Below, in pieces: positions 1 to 5,299 of a DNA stretch of 6,667 nt (within the stretch, counting starts at the first letter, position 1; each line of letters opens with the position of its first letter). Below the pieces are notes generated by a model, which had not been told where the DNA came from, made no database searches, and saw only the letters and a list, made by a program, of their open reading frames with translations. The position numbers and the translations under genes are program-made. The stretch lies in assembly GCA_001603335.1 (NCBI GenBank), contig LUYR01000082.1, positions 1 through 6,667 on the forward strand, read 5' to 3'. This DNA comes from Rhodospirillales bacterium Alpha_05. GTDB lineage: Bacteria; Pseudomonadota; Alphaproteobacteria; Rhodospirillales; Rhodospirillaceae.

Positions 1-163
1 GGAGCTCCACCATGCTGAGCTGGCGGGGTGCGAACTCCCGCGCGCCGGCGAGCTTGGCCAACGCCCCGCGCGCCTGCGGACCTGAGAGTCGCAGCACCGC
101 GACGCCCGCGCGGCCGGGCGCGGTGGCGGGGGCAAAGATCGTCGCGTGGGTGGCGGATGTCAC
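1..163 (-). CDS. mnmE: tRNA uridine-5-carboxymethylaminomethyl(34) synthesis GTPase MnmE, N-terminal fragment
   Basis: Only the first 54 codons lie in the window; the gene continues past the left edge. MnmE (TrmE) is a dimeric GTPase that works with MnmG (GidA) to modify the wobble uridine of certain tRNAs. The visible part carries the family's N-terminal signature, ATIFAPATAPGRAGVAVLRL (residues 7-26) followed by SGPQA, which belongs to the tetrahydrofolate-binding N-terminal domain. The GTPase domain is outside the window. I chose the GTG at 163-161 because it starts just before the conserved block, has AAGGG about 10 bases upstream, and the frame holds no ATG before a stop further upstream. 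In many alphaproteobacteria the order is rho-mnmE-mnmG-rsmG-parA-parB; here ogt and a parS-like site separate rho from mnmE. Family assignment is firm; the exact start is slightly less so. Confidence 0.9.
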   Translation of the reverse strand, partial: MTSATHATIFAPATAPGRAGVAVLRLSGPQARGALAKLAGAREFAPRQLSMVEL

Positions 164-192
164 GTCCCGGTTCCCTTGTTTCGCATCGGCAT

Positions 193-208
193 TGTTTCAC
201 GTGAAACA
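193..208. other. parS centromere-like site (ParB-binding palindrome)
   Basis: TGTTTCACGTGAAACA is a perfect 16-bp palindrome and matches the widely conserved chromosomal parS consensus, which in Bacillus subtilis is TGTTCCACGTGAAACA. ParB nucleates on such sites, spreads along DNA and, with ParA, moves the newly copied origin region toward the cell pole. The site lies 30 bases upstream of the mnmE start and 85 bases upstream of ogt, so it overlaps the likely promoter space of both. parA and parB are usually found a few genes beyond mnmE in alphaproteobacteria, and the putative origin in this window is about 5 kb away; both fit parS placement. No second full copy was found in the window. Confidence 0.88.
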
Positions 209-293
209 TCAAGAGCAGAGTCCATGGCCCTCGACAACGGAGGCATAACACACCCATGATGAACCGGCCAACGTCAGAGATTCGGAGCCTGTT

Positions 294-755
294 ATGCACA
301 GCGGCAGCATTGTCGTCCCCTCGCCCCTCGGTCCGCTCACCCTGTTCGCCGTCGATGGCGAAATCGTCGCCCTCGAATGGGGAAAGGGTGCGGACGACTC
401 CACCCCGCCCCCAGTGCTGCAAGAAGCGGCGCGCCAGCTCGAAGCATACTTCGACGGCAAGCGCCGCGACTTCGACTTACCCCTTAACCCCCACGGCACC
501 GTCTTTCAGCAAAAGGTCTGGGACGCGATGCGCCGGATTCCCTGCGGCGAGACCCGCAGCTATGGAGAGATCGCGCGGGAGATCGGCTGCGGCGCGCCCC
601 GCCCGATCGGCGGCGCGTGCGGCAAGAACCCGATCCCGGTGATCATTCCCTGCCACCGCATCCTCGGCTCGGGTAAAAGCTTCGGCGGCTATTCCGGCGA
701 AGGCGGGCTCGACACCAAGCGCTGGCTGCTCCGTCTCGAAGGTGCGCTTCCCTGA
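294..755 (+). CDS. ogt: methylated-DNA--[protein]-cysteine S-methyltransferase (Ogt/MGMT)
   Basis: This 153-residue protein repairs O6-alkylguanine (and O4-alkylthymine) by a one-time transfer of the alkyl group to its own cysteine. The active-site motif is PCHRIL, with the acceptor Cys at residue 120, preceded by NPIPVII. The helix-turn-helix region SYGEIAREIG with the arginine-finger stretch APRPIGGACG (residues 101-110) and the C-terminal GLDTKRWLLRLE block are also present. The length fits a stand-alone Ogt enzyme without an Ada regulatory domain. ATG 294 is the only reasonable start: a stop lies in frame at 246-248 with no ATG, GTG or TTG between, and CGGAG sits about 6 bases upstream. 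It is the only plus-strand gene left of the putative origin, so it is transcribed against the leftward fork and converges on rho. No Ada-like regulator or clear promoter was seen. Confidence 0.95.
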   Translation: MHSGSIVVPSPLGPLTLFAVDGEIVALEWGKGADDSTPPPVLQEAARQLEAYFDGKRRDFDLPLNPHGTVFQQKVWDAMRRIPCGETRSYGEIAREIGCGAPRPIGGACGKNPIPVIIPCHRILGSGKSFGGYSGEGGLDTKRWLLRLEGALP

Positions 756-759
756 ATGC

Positions 760-789
760 AAAAAGGCCCGGGGAAACCCGGGCCTTTTT
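760..789. terminator. bidirectional intrinsic terminator between ogt and rho
   Basis: The arms 760-772 (AAAAAGGCCCGGG) and 777-789 (CCCGGGCCTTTTT) are perfect complements of 13 bases around a GAAA loop. The stem core is eight G:C pairs, with an A-tract on one side and a T-tract on the other, so it gives a hairpin plus U-run in either direction. It starts 5 bases after the ogt stop and lies 18 bases beyond the rho stop, so one element can end both convergent transcripts. It is the only strong intrinsic terminator seen in the window. Confidence 0.95.
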
Positions 790-807
790 CTCTCCGAGGC
801 GTTTGCC

Positions 808-2067
808 TCAGCTGTTCATCGAATCGAAGAAGTCGTTGTTGTTCTTCGACATCCTGAGCTTGTCGATGAGGAACTCCATGGCGTCGGTGACGCCCATCGG
901 CATCAGCACGCGGCGCAGCACCCACATCTTCTGCAGCGTGCCGCGCTCCACCAGGAGCTCTTCCTTGCGCGTGCCCGAGCGGGTGATGTCGATCGCCGGG
1001 AAGGTGCGCTTGTCGGAGAGCTTGCGGTCGAGGATGATTTCCGAGTTACCCGTGCCCTTGAACTCTTCGAAGATCACTTCGTCCATGCGCGAGCCGGTGT
1101 CGATCAGCGCGGTGGCGATGATGGTGAGCGAGCCACCCTCCTCGATATTCCGCGCCGCACCGAAGAAGCGCTTCGGCCGCTGCAGGGCGTTGGCGTCGAC
1201 GCCGCCGGTGAGCACCTTGCCCGAGCTCGGCACCACGGTGTTGTAGGCGCGCGCGAGGCGGGTGATGGAATCCAGCAGGATCACCACGTCACGTTTGTGC
1301 TCGACCAGGCGCTTCGCCTTCTCGATCACCATTTCCGCGACCTGGACGTGGCGCGAGGCGGGTTCGTCGAAGGTGGAACTCACCACCTCGCCCTTCACCG
1401 AGCGGGCCATGTCGGTGACTTCCTCGGGGCGTTCGTCGATCAGAAGAACGATGAGGTAGGCTTCCGGGTGGTTGATCGAGATCGCGTGCGCGATGTTCTG
1501 CAGCATCACCGTCTTACCGGTGCGCGGCGGTGCGACGATCAGCGCGCGCTGGCCCATGCCGAGCGGCGCGATCAAGTCGATCACGCGGGTGGTGTATTCC
1601 TTGGTCTTGGTCGGGTTCTCGACTTCAAGCTTCAGGCGACGCTCGGGGTACAGCGGCGTGAGGTTGTCGAAGTTGATGCGGTGGCGCACCGCGTCGGGTT
1701 CGGCGAAGTTGATGCTGTTGACCTTGAGCAGCGCGAAGTAGCGTTCGCCTTCCTTCGGCGCGCGGATCTCGCCTTCCACCGTGTCGCCGGTGCGCAGGCC
1801 GAAGCGCCGCACCTGGCTCGGCGAAACGTAGATGTCGTCCGGGCCGGGAAGATAGTTGGCCTCCGGCGACCGCAGGAAGCCGAAGCCGTCCTGGAGGATC
1901 TCGAGCACGCCATCGCCGTAGATCGCGGTGTCGTTTTCCGCCAGTTGCTTGAGGATCGCGAACATCATGTCCTGCTTGCGCAGCGTGGACGCGTTTTCGA
2001 TCTTCAGACCTTCGGCAAATTCCAGCAATTCAGCCGGCGTTTTGCCTTTCAATTCCTGTAGGTGCAT
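808..2067 (-). CDS. rho: transcription termination factor Rho
   Basis: Rho is a hexameric ATP-dependent RNA translocase that ends transcription of untranslated RNA. The product is 419 residues, the same length as E. coli Rho. An N-terminal helical domain (1-45, with ENASTLRKQDMMFAILKQLA) is followed by the cold-shock-like primary RNA-binding domain with the RNP-type segment LQDGFGFLRS (58-67) and GPDDIYVSPSQ (75-85). The ATPase domain has Walker A APPRTGKT (179-186), the catalytic segment LLIDERPEEVTDM (208-220), Walker B VVILLDS (261-267) and the Q/R-loop region up to DITRSGTRKEELL (360-372). In E. coli the Walker A segment reads KAGKT where this one has RTGKT. I chose ATG 2067 because the conserved MHLQELKGKTP begins there, with AGGGG 5 bases upstream; extending 8 codons adds nothing conserved. 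It is downstream of hemE-hemH-hemJ but separated by 211 bp with its own probable promoter. Confidence 0.98.
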   Translation of the reverse strand: MHLQELKGKTPAELLEFAEGLKIENASTLRKQDMMFAILKQLAENDTAIYGDGVLEILQDGFGFLRSPEANYLPGPDDIYVSPSQVRRFGLRTGDTVEGEIRAPKEGERYFALLKVNSINFAEPDAVRHRINFDNLTPLYPERRLKLEVENPTKTKEYTTRVIDLIAPLGMGQRALIVAPPRTGKTVMLQNIAHAISINHPEAYLIVLLIDERPEEVTDMARSVKGEVVSSTFDEPASRHVQVAEMVIEKAKRLVEHKRDVVILLDSITRLARAYNTVVPSSGKVLTGGVDANALQRPKRFFGAARNIEEGGSLTIIATALIDTGSRMDEVIFEEFKGTGNSEIILDRKLSDKRTFPAIDITRSGTRKEELLVERGTLQKMWVLRRVLMPMGVTDAMEFLIDKLRMSKNNNDFFDSMNS

Positions 2068-2158
2068 AGAGACCCCTGATGGCTTTAGCACTCAGCCGAG
2101 AGACGTATGGGAGTGGAAGTATTGGGATCCTCTCGTCCATAAAACGCGAGTTACGCGC

Positions 2159-2190
2159 AAGGACAAAGGAGAGGGAAGACGCAGGAAATG
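2159..2190 (-). promoter_or_regulatory. pyrimidine-rich rut-like tract in the rho leader
   Basis: On the minus strand, 28 of 32 bases are C or T, with 13 C against 3 G. It lies in the probable 5' leader of rho, about 90 bases before the start codon. C-rich, G-poor, unstructured RNA is what Rho binds first, and E. coli rho is known to limit its own expression by premature termination in its leader. A similar loop here is an inference; no termination point can be read from the sequence. Confidence 0.35.
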
Positions 2191-2231
2191 CTCGGCGGGT
2201 CCGACGACCGCACGCCGTAACAACGGAGGGT

Positions 2232-2260
2232 CGTTTACCCAATCGCCCACGGTAAGTCAA
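2232..2260 (-). promoter_or_regulatory. sigma70-like promoter for rho
   Basis: Read on the minus strand, a -35 TTGACT (2260-2255, 5 of 6 matches to TTGACA) is followed after exactly 17 bases by a weak -10 TAAACG (2237-2232). Transcription would start near 2225 and give a leader of about 155 bases before rho. The promoter is bracketed by 6-bp inverted arms GTTTAC (2233-2238) and GTAAAC (2263-2268), which might be an operator. The strong -35 and ideal spacing support it; the poor -10 is the weak point. Confidence 0.5.
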
Positions 2261-2278
2261 ACGTAAACCGTAGGGACC

Positions 2279-2710
2279 CTAGAACGGCCGGACGATCACC
2301 AACGCGACTATACCGATAAATAGGGCGATTGGAAACAGCTTCAAGCGGCGAAAGAATATTGGCTTTCGGATGTTCGCGCCAGAGGCGAACCGCGGGATCT
2401 GCCGCGTCAGCACCGCCTGGTCGACGAGCAGCAGGAATACCGCGAAAATCTTCGCGTGCAACCAGCCCTCGGTGAGTTCGCCGTAGTTCAGCACCAGCAG
2501 GATGCCGGTGGCGAGCGCCACGCCCGAAGCCGGAATCAGCACCTTGGCGAGCAATCCGCGCTCGCGCGGCAGCCACAACGCGTCGTCGCCGGTTTCCGCA
2601 TGCAGCGCGAAAACCTCGCTCAAGCCGATCAGGCCGCCGATCCACGCGGTCACCGCGACCACATGCACCGCCCGCGTCCAGACGTAGGCGTCGTAGTTCA
2701 AATCCAACAT
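2279..2710 (-). CDS. hemJ: HemJ-like membrane protein (protoporphyrinogen IX oxidase, UPF0093 family)
   Basis: HemJ is the small membrane protein that oxidises protoporphyrinogen IX to protoporphyrin IX in many Gram-negative bacteria lacking HemG and HemY. The product has 143 residues and four predicted membrane helices at about 13-34, 56-75, 84-102 and 122-141. Family-like features are VWTRAVHVVAVTAWIGG (His16, Trp23), FALHAE (His37), GWLHAK (Lys87), the basic FASGANIRKPIFFRR loop and the terminal VIVRPF, corresponding to the usual VVVKPF. It is divergent: the common YLPRLFVYH and NEVPT blocks read GLSEVFALH and KLFPI. Position supports the call, since it follows hemE and hemH and precedes rho, as HemJ commonly does in alphaproteobacteria. 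Its ATG lies 10 bp after the hemH stop, with AAGG about 9 bases upstream. A paralogous membrane protein without oxidase activity is the main alternative. Confidence 0.75.
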   Translation of the reverse strand: MLDLNYDAYVWTRAVHVVAVTAWIGGLIGLSEVFALHAETGDDALWLPRERGLLAKVLIPASGVALATGILLVLNYGELTEGWLHAKIFAVFLLLVDQAVLTRQIPRFASGANIRKPIFFRRLKLFPIALFIGIVALVIVRPF

Positions 2711-2720
2711 TGCCCAACCT

Positions 2721-3785
2721 TCAGGATTTTTGTCCGTCCATCGCGCATTTGCCGCCCGGCGCGGTGCATGCCTTGCGGCATCCGTCGCCGCTCACCATCC
2801 ATTCGCCCGGTCCGCACGTCTGATCAAGCGCGAAATCGACGAGATCGGAAAGTCCGCCGATGAAGCGCGGGTCGCACTGCACCGTCGGCACCCGCAGGTA
2901 TTCGGGCACGCCCGCCTTTTCGGCGCGATCGCGGTAGTCGATGTCGAGCTCGACCAAGGTTTCCGAATGCTCGGACACGAACGCGATCGGCACCACCAGC
3001 AGCGACTTGCCGTCCTTGCCGGCCTCCTCGATCACGTCTTCGGTCGACGGGCCGATCCAGGTCTGCGGCCCGACCTTGCTCTGATAGGCAAGGATCCAGT
3101 CCATGTCGGGCCGATGCAGGGTCTCGACCACCGCGTCGACCGAGGCCTCGACGTGGCGCGGATAGGGATCGCCGCGGTCGACCACCGCCTTCGGTAGGCC
3201 ATGCGCGGAAAAGATCACGCGGAACCGCGACGGATCGTCGACCTTGGCGAGCGCGTCCTCGATTCCCGCCGCCACCGCGCTCACCCAGCCCGGAAGAGTG
3301 GGATAGCAGCACACCGCGACATGAGGACAGGCGAGCTTCGCCTTGGCGGCGAAGTCGCGCCAATCCTTCATCGACGAGCCCGACGTGGTGATCGAATACT
3401 GCGGATAGAGCGGCAGCACGACCACCTTGTCGGGCGCCCAGGCCTTGACCTCGGCGACCACCTCGGCCGCCATCGGGTGCCAGTAGCGCATACAGACGAA
3501 GCTCTTGAACTCAATATCCGGTCGCCGCGCCGTCATTCGCGCGGCGAGCGCCTCGGCCTGGTCGCGGGTCTGTGGAAGCAGCGGCGAGCGCCCGCCGATC
3601 AGCCCGTAGTTCTCCATCGCCACCGGCACCCGTTTCCACGCAATGTACGAGCCCAGCAGCGACCGGAACGGCTGCGGCAGGCCGAGGATCACCGGATCGG
3701 CGAACAGATTGCGGAGAAACTGGGGGATCGCCTCGGGCGAGTCCGGACCGCCGAGGTTGAAGAGAACGATCGCGACACGCCTCAT
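2721..3785 (-). CDS. hemH: ferrochelatase
   Basis: Ferrochelatase inserts Fe2+ into protoporphyrin IX, the last step of protoheme synthesis, at the inner face of the membrane. The 354-residue product begins RRVAIVLFNLGGPDSPE and contains IGGRSPLLPQT (63-73), LPLYPQYS (124-131), the signature FSAHGLP with the probable catalytic His195, and the SEHSETL segment with Glu274. The C-terminus is cysteine-rich: Cys324, then Cys336-x3-Cys340-x6-Cys347. Some bacterial ferrochelatases, including that of Caulobacter crescentus, carry a [2Fe-2S] cluster, so these cysteines may be ligands; that part is inference. The ATG at 3785 overlaps the hemE stop by 4 bases (ATGA), implying translational coupling. The frame stays open upstream to 5234, but that part is antisense-like shadow of hemE and the intergenic region and has no family similarity. 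Confidence 0.96.
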   Translation of the reverse strand: MRRVAIVLFNLGGPDSPEAIPQFLRNLFADPVILGLPQPFRSLLGSYIAWKRVPVAMENYGLIGGRSPLLPQTRDQAEALAARMTARRPDIEFKSFVCMRYWHPMAAEVVAEVKAWAPDKVVVLPLYPQYSITTSGSSMKDWRDFAAKAKLACPHVAVCCYPTLPGWVSAVAAGIEDALAKVDDPSRFRVIFSAHGLPKAVVDRGDPYPRHVEASVDAVVETLHRPDMDWILAYQSKVGPQTWIGPSTEDVIEEAGKDGKSLLVVPIAFVSEHSETLVELDIDYRDRAEKAGVPEYLRVPTVQCDPRFIGGLSDLVDFALDQTCGPGEWMVSGDGCRKACTAPGGKCAMDGQKS

Positions 3786-4849
3786 CGGTTCGTCGAAGCC
3801 TCCCTGACCATGTTCACCAACGCCGCGACGTGCTCGGGCGGCGTATCCGGCAGGATGCCGTGGCCGAGGTTGAAGATGAACCGACCACCCGCGAAGCTCT
3901 CGAGGATCGCGCTCACCGCGCGCTGCATCGCCGCTCCGCCGATGCGCAGGATCACCGGATCGAGGTTCCCCTGCACCAGCGTGTGCGCCTGAACCTCCTG
4001 CCGAGCCCACTGGAGGGGCACGGTACAGTCGAGCGCCACCCCGTCCACCCCGACCCGTGCAGCGAGCCCTGCGTGGCGCGCACCGGCGCCACGGGCAAAC
4101 AGCAGGATCGGCACCTCGGGATGCCGCGTCTTCAATTTCGCGACGATGCGCCGCGTCGGCTCCTCGACCCACCGGCGGAAGCCCCAGTCGTCGAGCACGC
4201 CCGCCCAGGAATCGAAAATCTGCAAAATCTCCGCGCCCGCGCGCACCTGCGCCGAAAGATGCTCGACCACCGCTTCCACCAGAACCTCGACGAGCAGGGC
4301 GAAGTCGTCGGGGCGCGCGTAGGCCCAATACTTGCCGAGATGGAATTCCCGCGTGCTCCGCCCCTCGAGCATGTAGGTCGCGAGCGTCCACGGCGCGCCG
4401 GAAAAGCCGATCAGCGCGGTCTCGCGCGGCAGCGCGGCGCGCAGGCGGTCGACGGTCTCGTACACCGGCGCGAGGTGCTTGAGCATCCGATCGATCGAAA
4501 GCTGGGCAAAATCGACGGTATCCTCGAGGCGCAGCAGCACCGGACCGACGCCTTCCTCGAAGCGCACCGGCTGTCCGAGGCCGTCGGGGATCACCAGAAT
4601 GTCGGAAAACAGGATCGCGGCGTCGAGGTCGAAGCGCCGCAACGGCTGCAAAGCCACTTCCACCGCCAGCCGCGGGTTGTAGCACAGATCGAGGAAGGAC
4701 CCGGCCTCGGCGCGGGTCGCCTTGTACTCCGGCAGGTAGCGACCGGCCTGGCGCATCAGCCAGAGCGGCGGCCGCCCGGAATTGGGCGCCGCGAAAGCCG
4801 CCAGCATGCGGGTCTCCGACACCGGCGTTTGGATCTGCGTCACGGACAT
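3782..4849 (-). CDS. hemE: uroporphyrinogen decarboxylase
   Basis: HemE removes four acetate carboxyl groups from uroporphyrinogen III to give coproporphyrinogen III in the cytosol. The product is 355 residues, normal for the family. Key blocks are LWLMRQAGRYLPEYKATRAE (29-48, the substrate-binding RQAGRYLPEY motif), ILFSDIL (79-85, Asp83 the expected pyrrole-coordinating residue), the second signature GFSGAPWTLATYM (148-160, Tyr159), FDSWAG (212-217) and FNLGHGI (326-332, His330). I chose ATG 4849 because GGGGAGGAG lies directly upstream; a TTG at 4882 in the same frame would add 11 non-conserved residues and has no such ribosome site. It is the first gene of hemE-hemH-hemJ and is divergent from the DUF299 gene across the putative origin. 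VALDCTVP (271-278) has Cys where LDW is common, a minor difference. Confidence 0.97.
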   Translation of the reverse strand: MSVTQIQTPVSETRMLAAFAAPNSGRPPLWLMRQAGRYLPEYKATRAEAGSFLDLCYNPRLAVEVALQPLRRFDLDAAILFSDILVIPDGLGQPVRFEEGVGPVLLRLEDTVDFAQLSIDRMLKHLAPVYETVDRLRAALPRETALIGFSGAPWTLATYMLEGRSTREFHLGKYWAYARPDDFALLVEVLVEAVVEHLSAQVRAGAEILQIFDSWAGVLDDWGFRRWVEEPTRRIVAKLKTRHPEVPILLFARGAGARHAGLAARVGVDGVALDCTVPLQWARQEVQAHTLVQGNLDPVILRIGGAAMQRAVSAILESFAGGRFIFNLGHGILPDTPPEHVAALVNMVREASTNR

Positions 4850-4868
4850 GCTCCTCCCCGTCGTTCCA

Positions 4869-4916
4869 TACAAACCTAACAATGATTCTTTTGATTAAAA
4901 GATAGTTGTGGTGATT
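4869..4916. other. AT-rich block, candidate DNA unwinding element
   Basis: Only 13 of 48 bases are G or C (27%), in a window that is otherwise strongly GC-rich. It includes the small dyad CTTTT-gatt-AAAAG (4888-4901) and a GATTC (4884-4888). It lies 20-67 bases upstream of the hemE start, so it could equally hold the hemE promoter. Origins normally have such an easily melted tract, which supports the unwinding role; its distance of about 300 bp from the good DnaA boxes is longer than in E. coli. Confidence 0.55.
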
Positions 4917-5055
4917 GGCGGGGGGAAACCCGGGGATACTTTTCCGCCCACGAAAGCATCCCCATTCGCGAGGCGCTGCGGCGAGAGCGATCGCGAACGG
5001 TGGAAAAGCCCGCGAACAACTCGCGCAAGCCTTTGATAATCCTGAACCGGCTGGG

Positions 5056-5076
5056 ATGTCCACAGGATGTGAAAAA
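5056..5076. other. pair of weak DnaA-box-like 9-mers in opposing orientation
   Basis: ATGTCCACA (5056-5064, plus) differs from TTATCCACA at two positions. Three bases later TGTGAAAAA (5068-5076) is, on the minus strand, TTTTTCACA, also two mismatches from the same consensus and one from TTATNCACA. The two face each other. Alphaproteobacterial origins are known to use weak boxes besides strong ones, but matches this loose arise by chance, so this is tentative. Confidence 0.3.
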
Positions 5077-5187
5077 CCGGGACGCGGCACCGGAAAAATT
5101 CGGGTTTTCCCCATGACTCCCGAAATCGCGACGACCACGGCTGTGCCGGGAAAACCGTAGGGCCAAGATTCACGGCTCCGGGGAGTG

Positions 5188-5215
5188 AATCCGGGAAATC
5201 CGGATATCCCGGATT
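5188..5215. repeat. inverted repeat abutting the DnaA box
   Basis: Arms AATCCGGGA (5188-5196) and TCCCGGATT (5207-5215) are perfect 9-bp complements separated by 10 bases. The spacer itself contains the 6-bp palindrome TCCGGA (5199-5204). The right arm shares its last T with the first base of the DnaA box at 5215. It has no U-run and no nearby gene end, so it is not an obvious terminator; a protein-binding or structural element of the origin is possible. Confidence 0.7.
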
Positions 5216-5223
5216 TATCCACA
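5215..5223 (+). other. DnaA box, perfect consensus
   Basis: TTATCCACA is an exact match to the high-affinity DnaA 9-mer. It lies 91 bases before the DUF299 start codon. Together with the second box at 5250 in the same orientation and the hemE/DUF299 setting, it supports an origin role rather than a chance match. Confidence 0.8.
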
Positions 5224-5225
5224 AT

Positions 5226-5246
5226 TTGTCCCATGATTGTCCCATG
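5226..5246 (+). repeat. direct repeat TTGTCCCATG x2, 11-bp period, between the DnaA boxes
   Basis: TTGTCCCATG occurs at 5226-5235 and again at 5237-5246, one helical turn apart. Each unit begins TTGTCC, close to the TTATCC start of the flanking DnaA boxes. The four units begin at 5215, 5226, 5237 and 5250, i.e. steps of 11, 11 and 13 bases, all in one direction. They could be low-affinity DnaA sites on one face of the helix or sites for another origin protein; the sequence alone does not decide. Confidence 0.75.
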
Positions 5247-5249
5247 GAC

Positions 5250-5258
5250 TTATCCACG
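5250..5258 (+). other. DnaA box, one mismatch
   Basis: TTATCCACG differs from the DnaA consensus only in the last base. It has the same orientation as the perfect box 35 bases upstream (start to start) and is followed 6 bases later by a 17-bp inverted repeat. Confidence 0.65.
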
Positions 5259-5263
5259 ATACG

Positions 5264-5299
5264 CTGGCGTTGGCGGCGCGGTCGCGCCGCCAACGCCAG
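5264..5299. repeat. perfect 17-bp inverted repeat upstream of the DUF299 gene
   Basis: Positions 5264-5280 and 5283-5299 are perfect complements with only 2 central bases, starting CTGGCGTTGGCGG and ending CCGCCAACGCCAG. In RNA or single strands this gives a very stable, almost all-G:C hairpin with a loop of about 4-6 bases. It ends 3 bases before the AGGGGG ribosome site of the DUF299 gene. There is no T-tract on either side, so it is not a standard terminator. It may be an origin structural element, a binding site or a 5'-UTR hairpin. Confidence 0.85.

Noticed and set aside
256..642. Plus-strand frame starting ATGATG just before ogt
   Set aside because: Ser/Arg/Ala-rich shadow of ogt in another frame. 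The GGAGG at 239-243 is about 12 bases from its ATG, too far for a convincing start.
796..809. Small GAGGC-GTTT-GCCTC stem-loop over the rho stop codon
   Set aside because: Only 5 bp and next to a far stronger terminator hairpin; likely chance.
742..2061. 439-codon plus-strand open frame antisense to rho
   Set aside because: Arg/His/Val-rich composition with no recognisable domain; the opposite strand encodes full-length Rho. A GC-rich shadow frame.
2030..2140. Possible leader peptide starting at 2140 and overlapping the rho start out of frame, reminiscent of a rho leader ORF
   Set aside because: No ribosome site before the ATG and no conserved features; kept only as a weak possibility.
3830..4879. 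349-codon plus-strand frame antisense to hemE
   Set aside because: Low-complexity Arg/His/Gln-rich translation with no domain; shadow of a strongly conserved gene.
4880..4900. CtrA full site (TTAA-N7-TTAA) or IHF site in the AT-rich block
   Set aside because: Only one TTAA (4895-4898) is present, and the TTGATT at 4891-4896 lacks the other half of the IHF consensus at the right distance.
3786..5234. Upstream extension of the hemH frame giving an 837-codon frame
   Set aside because: The extension overlaps hemE in another frame and then the putative origin; it is Arg/Gly/Ala-rich and lacks family similarity. Real hemH begins at 3785 where the ferrochelatase N-terminus starts.
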